64,000 nt of DNA, taken from NCBI GenBank assembly GCA_019009955.1, contig CM032230.1, forward strand, positions 29,215,001 through 29,279,000, given 5' to 3'. This DNA comes from Riptortus pedestris. Taxonomy: Eukaryota > Arthropoda > Insecta > Hemiptera > Alydidae. The notes below the pieces were generated by a model. That model searched no databases and was not told the DNA's origin. It saw only the letters and a list, made by a program, of their open reading frames with translations. The position numbers and the translations under genes are program-made. Positions 56,531-64,000 of this stretch are shown one piece after another (positions within the stretch are counted from its first letter, which is position 1; each line of letters begins with the position of its first letter).

Positions 56531-57737
56531 AGGTAGTTTAATAGTGTAATATGAATTTCTCTGAGCAACAATTACGTTAATGTCACTACAGGAACTTCCT
56601 GTGTTTGGAATTCGAGTCCGAGACTATTGGCCATTATAGATGAAAAGGGGACTACTCAGAAATCGACCATTGAGGTAAAGAGTTAACTATTAACAAAAAT
56701 ATTTTTTTGGAATTCAATCTGGAAATAGCTGAAAGCAATTATGAAAACGAGTTACTGACTGAGGTTAGCCCACATATCGCCACTATTCTGACACATTTAA
56801 AAACAATTGGGAAGTTTGAGAATATTTAATTAGATATTTTAAATTTTTAATGTGTACGCGTGCGTACCTGTGTGTGTGAGTGATCTATTTAAACTTGAAT
56901 GATATGTCCCTGTTTATATGAAGAGTTGTTGTTTCTAAATTACCAAATTTTCTGTTCAATTATTTATTTACCACTTTTTAAATTCTAAGTTGTGTTCGTG
57001 TTTCTTGTTTCTTTAACTGTTTTTTCTTCCGTTTAGAGTATTGTTCTTTATATTATTTTGTGTGTTCCATTTTTTGTTATTTTGTTTTTCCCATCTTTAA
57101 GAAGAGCGGAGCTTTATGGTTTATAATAAATTAAAAAAAACATGAATTTGATTCAGACCTCATTGCATAAATATGACACGTGTACAAATACATGTTTCTG
57201 ATTATTATTATTTTTTTTTAAGATCATAATCTATACAATAATTACATGCAATATTGAAGAATATAGTTGTCAAATAAATAGTCATTGCATAGGATTATTA
57301 GGTCATTGGGGGAGGGGTACATCTGTTTCAATAAATACAGCTGTATTACATTATCACATGCAATTCATTACAACGCCTGTTGTTGTTGACTCGAATAGAA
57401 TTTCCGTTTCTATATTTTCTTTTATTATGGAAACCTACCCAGTTGAGATTCTGGTTAAACAAGAGAAGTCATGAAGCCGCTTTAATTTGTAGGATGCATT
57501 CAGTTCTACACATTCGTTCCTCTTTGTTAAAGATGAACTCACAATATGTAATAAATCTAATATAGAACTAACGCAAAGTACAGCGTTAATCTGGATTCCG
57601 AAGATTACTATGCCATAACCCGAATTATACATGGAACACTTTCCTGTAAGAGAAGGTGTTAATATCTACAAAAAAAAAAAGGAATTTATTAATGAAATAT
57701 ATTCATAATGAATCATAGACTTTCTCTAGAATTAAAA
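56531..57737. other. Intergenic DNA, nothing recognised
   Basis: AT-rich unique sequence with a short GT-rich patch at 56860. The frames at 57380-57632 overlap on opposite strands and show no family features. Confidence 0.4.
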
Positions 57738-60443
57738 GTCCGTCACGCAGGAGCTGCGTAACTAAGCAGATTTCCCACGTGCTGGCATAACACATTCGCT
57801 AATCCACCTCACCAATGTATTCACTACTTCTAAGTAAAAAAGTCCGTCACGCAGGGGCTGCGTAAACTAAGCAGATTTCCCACGTGCTGGCACAATACAT
57901 TCGCTAATCCACCTCACCAATGTATTCTCTACTTCTAAGTAAAAAGTCCGTCACGCAGGAGCTGCGTAAGCTAAGCAGATTTCCCACGGGCTGGCACAAT
58001 ACATTCGCTAATCCACCTCACCAATGTATTCTCTACTTCTAAGTAAAAAGTCCGTCACGCAGGAGCTGCGTAAGCTAAGCAGATTTCCCACGGGCTGGCA
58101 CAATACATTTGCAAATCCACCTCACCAATGTATTCTCTACTTCTAAGTAAAAAGTCCGTCACGCAGGAGCTGCGTAAGCTAAGCAGATTTTTCACGTGCT
58201 GGCACAATACATTTGCAAATCCACCTCACCAATGTATTCTCTACTTCTAAGTAAAAAGTCCGTCACGCAGGAGCTGCGTAAGCTAAGCAGATTTCCCACG
58301 GGCTGGCACAATACATTTGCAAATCCACCTCACCAATGTATTCTCTACTTCTAAGTAAAAAGTCCGTCACGCAGGAGCTGCGTAAGCTAAGCAGATTTCC
58401 CACGGGCTGGCACAATACATTTGCAAATCCACCTCACCAATGTATTCTCTACTTCTAAGTAAAAAGTCCGTCACGCAGGAGCTGCGTAAGCTAAGCAGAT
58501 TTCCCACGGGCTGGCACAATACATTTGCAAATCCACCTCACCAATGTATTCTCTACTTCTAAGTAAAAAGTCCGTCACGCAGGAGCTGCGTAAGCTAAGC
58601 AGATTTCCCACGTGCTGGCACAATACATTCGCTAATCCACCTCACCAATGTATTCTCTACTTCTAAGTAAAAAGTCCGTCACGCAGGAGCTGCGTAAGCT
58701 AAGCAGATTTCCCACGGGCTGGCATAACACATTCGCTAATCCACCTCACCAATGTATTCTCTACTTCTAAGTAAAAAGTCCGTCACGCAGGAGCTGCGTA
58801 AGCTAAGCAGATTTCCCATGTGCTGGCACAATACATTCGCTCATCCACCTCACCAATGTATTCTCTACTTCTAAGTAAAAAGTCCGTCACGCAGGAGCTG
58901 CGTAAGCTAAGCAGATTTCCCACGGGCTGGCACAATACATTTGCTAATCCACCTCACCAATGTATTCTCTACTTCTAAGTAAAAAGTCCGTCACGCAGGA
59001 GCTGCGTAAGCTAAGCAGATTTCCCACGGGCTGGCACAATACATTTGCAAATCCACCTCACCAATGTATTCTCTACTTCTAAGTAAAAAGTCCGTCACGC
59101 AGGAGCTGCGTAAGCTAAGCAGATTTCCCACGGGCTGGCACAACACATTTGCAAATCCACCTCACCAATGTATTCTCTACTTCTAAGTAAAAAGTCCGTC
59201 ACGCAGGAGCTGCGTAAGCTAAGCAGATTTCCCACGGGCTGGCACAATACATTTGCAAATCCACCTCACCAATGTATTCTCTACTTCTAAGTAAAAAGTC
59301 CGTCACGCAGGAGCTGCGTAAGCTAAGCAGATTTCCCACGGGCTGGCACAATACATTTGCAAATCCACCTCACCAATGTATTCTCTACTTCTAAGTAAAA
59401 AGTCCGTCACGCAGGACCGGCGTAAGCTAAGCAGATTTCCCACGTGCTGGCACAATACATTCGCTAATCCACCTCACCAATGTATTCTCTACTTCTAAGT
59501 AAAAAGTCCGTCACGCAGGAGCTGCGTAAGCTAAGCAGATTTCCCACGGGCTGGCATAACACATTCGCTAATCCACCTCACCAATGTATTCTCTACTTCT
59601 AAGTAAAAAGTCCGTCACGCAGGACCGGCGTAAGCTAAGCAGATTTCCCACGTGCTGGCACAATACATTCGCTCATCCACCTCACCAATGTATTCTCTAC
59701 TTCTAAGTAAAAAGTCCGTCACGCAGGAGCTGCGTAAGCTAAGCAGATTTCCCACGGGCTGGCACAATTACATTTGCTAATCCACCTCACCAATGTATTC
59801 TCTACTTCTAAGTAAAAAGTCCGTCACGCAGGAGCTGCGTAAGCTAAGCAGATTTCCCACGGGCTGGCATAATACATTTGCTCAATCCACCTCACCAATG
59901 TATTCTCTACTTCTAAGTAAAAAGTCCGTCACGCAGGAGCTGCGTAAGCTAAGCAGATTTCCCACGGGCTGGCACAATACATTTGCTAATCCACCTCACC
60001 AATGTATTCTCTACTTCTAAGTAAAAAGTCCGTCACGCAGGAGCTGCGTAAGCTAAGCAGATTTCCCACGGGCTGGCATAACACATTTGCAAATCCACCT
60101 CACCAATGTATTCTCTACTTCTAAGTAAAAAGTCCGTCACGCAGGAGCTGCGTAAGCTAAGCAGATTTCCCACGGGCTGGCATAACACATTCGCTAATCC
60201 ACCTCACCAATGTATTCTCTACTTCTAAGTAAAAAGTCCGTCACGCAGGAGCTGCGTAAGCTAAGCAGATTTCCCACGGGCTGGCATAACACATTCGCTA
60301 ATCCACCTCACCAATGTATTCTCTACTTCTAAGTAAAAAGTCCGTCATGCAGGAGCTGCGTAACTAAGCAGATTTCCCACGTGCTGGCATAACACATTCG
60401 CTAATCCACCTCACCAATGTATTCACTACTTCTAAGTAAAAAA
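57738..60443. repeat. 104-bp satellite array, 26 units, built on the repeat-A terminus
   Basis: GTCCGTCACGCAGG recurs every 104 bp from 57738 to 60444 (27 starts, the last belonging to a complete repeat-A copy). Each unit holds ~47 nt of the repeat-A hairpin end (GTCCGTCACGCAGGAGCTGC..AAGCAGATTTCCCAC) and a ~57-nt spacer (GCTGGCACAATACATTCGC..CTACTTCTAAGTAAAA) not found elsewhere in the window. Units are mostly over 90% alike. Small frames through it are by-products. Confidence 0.97.
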
Positions 60444-61205
60444 GTCCGTCACGCAGGGGCTGCGTAAACTAAGCAGATTTCCCACGTTAAGTTTTACAAT
60501 AGATGAATATACATACAGGTAACACAACCGTGAATGCTCAGTAAATGTACAATACAAGGCCGAATTGTAAACAAACAGGCAACCCAACCTCGTAGTGCTG
60601 CATACATAGATAGGAAATACAAACAGTTAATGAAATATATGTTAATATAACATATTAATTTTATTGAAAACGATTTACTTAAACTACTGCTGTAGTTTGT
60701 AATGAAACAAAATCAGTTTTATCTCAATCACTCAAATATTAGTAATCCAAGAACAAAAGAAGGGGGGGGGGGTCAACAGAACGTATTTGTATATATCTCA
60801 CAAAGTAAAGTATAATGAAAACAATATATAGTATTAAGGCTTCAATTAATATATTTGACTATATAACAGAGCATTGGTTATGTAACATCAGTAGAAGTGG
60901 GGGCTTACTGAAGGCTGAAAACTGAAAAATTCACATATCTCGGTTAATATTCAAGATAGAGAATAAATGTATATAACAATATTTATAGTAAATTTAATTT
61001 GCCATAAGATTAGTTCTACACAATTTTTCAATCTGACTAATAGTAACGGAGATATTTCGAATTTTCAAAAGTCTCCCCCTCTAAACCCCCCCCTCCCACT
61101 GGTCCGGATTTCAGCCGGAACTTGATCTTTCTATTTACATGAAACAACTAAATATTGAGTTTGGTAATGATTAATCAAAATTTGCGACCGCCAGAGGGGT
61201 AACAG

Positions 61206-61269
<64 letters not shown>

Positions 61270-61397
61270 TTTTTTTGAACGGACCTCATTTTCGTCATCT
61301 CCTGGGTAGGATCGATGGACATTTGAAGAAACATTTCGAAAATTCCGTCATGAGTACAACCTCAATAGCTGATTTCCCTTAAGGGAAATCTGCTAAA
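60444..61397 (-). mobile_element. Repeat A (Helentron-like), full length
   Basis: 3' hairpin end GTCCGTCACGCAGGGGCTGC, subterminal AAGCAGATTTCCCACG, complete middle ('accgtgaatgctcagtaaatg', 'ccaagaacaaaagaagg', 'ggttaatattcaagatag', C-rich block), (TA)n at 61211-61266, 'cctgggtaggatcgatggac', and the 5' end CTTAAGGGAAATCTGCT before AAAA. About 954 bp with no coding capacity. It abuts the 104-bp array at its 3' side. Confidence 0.85.
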
Positions 61398-61399
61398 AG

Positions 61400-61857
61400 A
61401 CTGCGTTAACTATCCTAATGCGTAACGTATTTGCATTTATCCCAAAACGTAAACGTTCAATGGGACACAATATTTGGTGTTCAAGGTTTAAATAATAGGC
61501 TTCACAATGTAACAGATTATTGTTGATATGACATGAGTAGGAGTGGGAGTTTACTGAAGGCCGAAACTAAAAATTCCATATATCTCGGTTAATAATCAAG
61601 ATAATAAAAATACGTACAAACTTTTCTAGAACATCACATTTGCAACAAGATTGACTCTATACAAATTTTCAATCCGACACATAATAACGGAGATATTTTT
61701 GAAATTCCCCCAACCTCTAAACCCCAACCCTCACCACTGGTCTGATTTTAGCCGTTAACGAACTTGATCTTCGTTTTTACGTAAAGCGTTTAAATATGGA
61801 ATTTCGCATCGATTATAAAAACATTGCGACCTCAAGAGCGTTAAAAGAAATATACAT
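61400..61857 (-). repeat. Repeat A fragment, ends decayed
   Basis: 'gcgtaacgtatttgcatttatccc', 'aggagtgggagtttactgaagg', 'ccgttaacgaacttgatctt', up to 'ctcaagagcgttaaaag', where a repeat-C end follows. Confidence 0.7.
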
Positions 61858-62434
61858 GTAGCGGACCCCGACAGACGTTGTCATGCATGATATTTCAAAC
61901 GATTAGGATATTAAACAAAGTATGAAATGAAAAACAAATAATATAATAATTTCATTATTCTTTATTTTGAAATAACATCAATTTTTCGTCAACATCGATA
62001 TTTTTTGTGGCTAAAATAGCTTGTAATCCTGGAAGAATTAATGCTATTTACATATAGAGTTTTGTTAAGTTCGGTTCCTTCGTTAGTGCCCAATAAAATT
62101 GTTGGCTCTCACTTTAATTGTTTATTGTACATCTCGTTCATACTTTGCTATACGACAAAAGTGAATATAACAAAAGTTACTCTAAATAACAAAATAAAAA
62201 ACTTTTATCCTGTGCATATTTGCCGGAAAACTAATAGGAAACGAAATATCGCTATTTTTAATTTTAGGCATCCCTTACGACCCCCACTCCTGCTCCATAT
62301 GCCGGGCTGATTTGTGAAGCTAAACCATCCAGGGCATCACCCAAACGCGTAAAACAAAAGTCATTCAACTCGGTTCAGCCGTCTAGGAGGAGTTCAGTAA
62401 TATAATTTGTACAGTAGAATTATATATATAAAGA
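61858..62434 (-). mobile_element. Helitron-like repeat C, 577 bp
   Basis: In - sense it starts TCTTTATATATATAATTC after an A. Next come 'actcctcctagacggctgaacc', one ~220-bp unit ('ccaataggaaacgaaat' inverted), and an end GGGGTCCGCTAC (CTAC in place of CTAG). Same order as the 11482 copy with a longer middle. Confidence 0.7.
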
Positions 62435-62439
62435 TAAAA

Positions 62440-62556
62440 TTTTGAAATTTTCTTAATCTCCTAGGTAGGATTGATGGGCATTTGAAGAAAGTTTTTGAAA
62501 ATTCTAACATGAGTACAATCTCAATAGCTGATTTCCCGTAAGGGAAATTTGTTAAA
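62440..62556 (-). repeat. Repeat A 5' tip
   Basis: 'ctaggtaggattgatgggcatttg', 'catgagtacaatctcaatagctg', ending GTAAGGGAAATTTGTT before AAAA. Confidence 0.72.
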
Positions 62557-63606
62557 ATCCGATGAGTCGAAATGGATTCTACTGATGGCTGAACTAGATT
62601 GGTTCTATAACATTTTTTGATAACATAAAAAAATTGAGATATTTTGAATGTACTGAACTCTCACCCCCCCCTCATTCCTGGTCCAATTTCAGTCATCAAT
62701 GAATATGCCCTTTAAGTAAGCATGAAACGCTTAAAAAATATCGAGTTAGTTAATAATTAAAATTCCGACAGCTAGACCGGCAACTGACAAGTATATCCGT
62801 TAAAAATAAGTAAGAATATATAACCTTTATAGTGATTAAAGGCAAGAAGAAATTAACGAATTAAAAAAAAAAATGAATTCTATGCAATTGTCTCATTTAA
62901 TTTGTTTATACTATCATTAAATTGCTGTCAGCCGTTTTATGATAATATCACTAGGGTGTTAATGACCAAGAGGTTGCCAAGCCTAAATAGAAAAAAAAAA
63001 CATGTAATCCTGTATAATTCAGCAAATGGGAGAGCAATTAATATTTATCAGCTGATTGTGATTGGACAGAGCTCTAAATATAAACGTCATTCACGTGAAC
63101 AGCTCATATTCGTTATCATTATCACTTGGGATAGTCGTGATTTGTGGGTGAATCTCCTTATCACTTTCAACACTATCTGCTTGGCTCTGTTACGTATTGT
63201 TTTCTTGTTCCGTTCTGCGTTTCTAGGGCGGGGCTCACTTCTGGTTATTTTCCGTAGTGCATTCGGAACGTGCCTCCGGAGGACACATATTCCATTATGC
63301 TCAGTATATAATAAATTAGTTCCATGTCGCGGGGATTACCGCAATTCTTCTTCGTGGCTTAATATATTTCTCGCATAAATGACACTAAGAACAATTAATT
63401 GTTTATATTTTTAGCCCCATAAAGCGGGAGAAGAAGGCCACAGACGGGTCATAAAAAATTACAAGCTCTCGAATAATAGCTAACAAATGGGGGACCTTGT
63501 AAATCTTTGGCCACCGCCACCATCTCAGAATAAATAGCGCTTAGCTTCACCAATCGCTCTGGCTTGCTTTAACGATCTAGTAGCACTTGCAGAGATCATT
63601 CCTTTT
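62557..63606. other. Repeat-A trace, then higher-GC DNA with a 158-codon frame of unknown nature
   Basis: 62580-62790 is a worn repeat-A piece. From 62902 to 63378 the + strand is open for 158 codons, the longest unexplained frame in the window. Its product has hydrophobic stretches (VNLLITFNTICLALLRIVFL) but no recognisable domain, and it starts in AT-rich DNA. A 'gattggacag..ctaaatataaac' arrangement at about 63060 looks promoter-like (CCAAT- and TATA-type), so an LTR fragment is another reading. I would not call it a gene. Confidence 0.3.
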
Positions 63607-64000
63607 AGCAGATTTCCCTAAAGGGATATCAGCTATTGTGGTTGTACTCATGACACGATTTTTGAAATTTTTTCTCAAATGTCCATCGATCTTAACCAGG
63701 AGGTGACAAAAGTGAGGCCCGTTCAAGACATATATATTTGTCTGTTATAATACTCTAGCGGTCGGATATTTAAAAGTTTTATGCAGAACTAAAGATCAAG
63801 TGCACTAATGGCTAAAATCGGAATATTGGGGGGGGGGTTAGAGGGAAGGATTACAGAAAATTCGAAATATCTCCATTACTATATGTCGGATAGAATAATT
63901 GTATAGAACCAATCTTATTATAAATTGAATGTACTATAAATATTACGCATGCATTCTATCTTGAATATTAACCGAGATATTTGCATTTTTTCGACTTCAG
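63607..64000 (+). repeat. Repeat A, cut by the window end
   Basis: AGCAGATTTCCC after TTTT, then 'ggttgtactcatgacacg', 'tccatcgatcttaacc', 'tttgtctgtta', 'aagatcaagtgc', a G-rich block and 'gaatattaaccgagatatttgc' at the window edge. No internal (TA)n. Confidence 0.82.

Noticed and set aside
59793..60020. 75-codon frame with two identical ~35-residue repeats
   Set aside because: Satellite by-product; a single indel in the array links the units in frame.
57738..60443. CRISPR-like direct repeats
   Set aside because: Repeat and spacer are both conserved in every 104-bp unit, there are no unique spacers or cas genes, and the DNA is animal.

Overview
The window is animal genomic DNA: intron-bearing, strongly AT-rich, and packed with Class II transposons. 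The only conserved host gene I can name is Arp2, the actin-related subunit of the Arp2/3 complex. It lies on the + strand as seven exons between 5054 and 14491, with its N-terminal ~53 codons missing. AT-richness, mariner, piggyBac, ZBED-type hAT, Helitron-like elements, a tRNA-derived SINE and TTAGG-like motifs together suggest an arthropod. A copepod such as a sea louse would fit, but the species cannot be fixed from this sequence.

Layout. 1-5053: non-coding, with worn repeats and one possible terminal exon (2950-3096) of an unidentified gene. 5054-14491: Arp2; its introns hold two SINEs, a mariner fossil, Helitron-like and Helentron-like copies and a small TTAA-flanked MITE. 14492-16062: probable 3' UTR and plain intergenic DNA. 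16-38 kb: nested non-autonomous elements joined by (TA)n tracts, plus a piggyBac fossil, a hAT-type MITE, two SINEs nested in one older repeat, a 30-bp minisatellite and a GC-rich island. 38.4-41 kb: a ZBED/hAT transposase fossil and a LINE reverse-transcriptase fragment. 42-51 kb: more of the same repeats. 51.2-53.2 kb: an apparently intact 1283-bp mariner inside a GATA-type array. 55.0-56.3 kb: an internally deleted piggyBac element with both ends. 57.7-61.4 kb: a 27-copy array of a 104-bp unit joined to a full-length repeat-A element.

Repeat families, named here for convenience. Repeat A (~0.9 kb) begins AGCAGATTTCCC, carries the inverse GGGAAATCTGCT near its other end, then a short hairpin (ACGCAG-CCC-CTGCGT), ends GACGGAC, and sits between T and T. 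This matches Helentron (Helitron2) non-autonomous elements. Repeats B, C and D end in CTAG next to a T, usually of a (TA)n tract; B and D have a hairpin 8 nt upstream of CTAG, and C and D start with TC after A, as in canonical Helitrons. B and C share an internal ~220-bp unit. Strands for A-D follow the transposon 5' to 3' sense.

The main novelty candidate is the 57.7-60.4 kb array. The hairpin-bearing 3' terminus of one repeat-A copy has been amplified 26 further times with a 57-nt spacer seen nowhere else in the window, which suggests satellite birth from a rolling-circle transposon end. No CRISPR, operon or rRNA is present. Most short open reading frames here are by-products of (TA)n or minisatellites.
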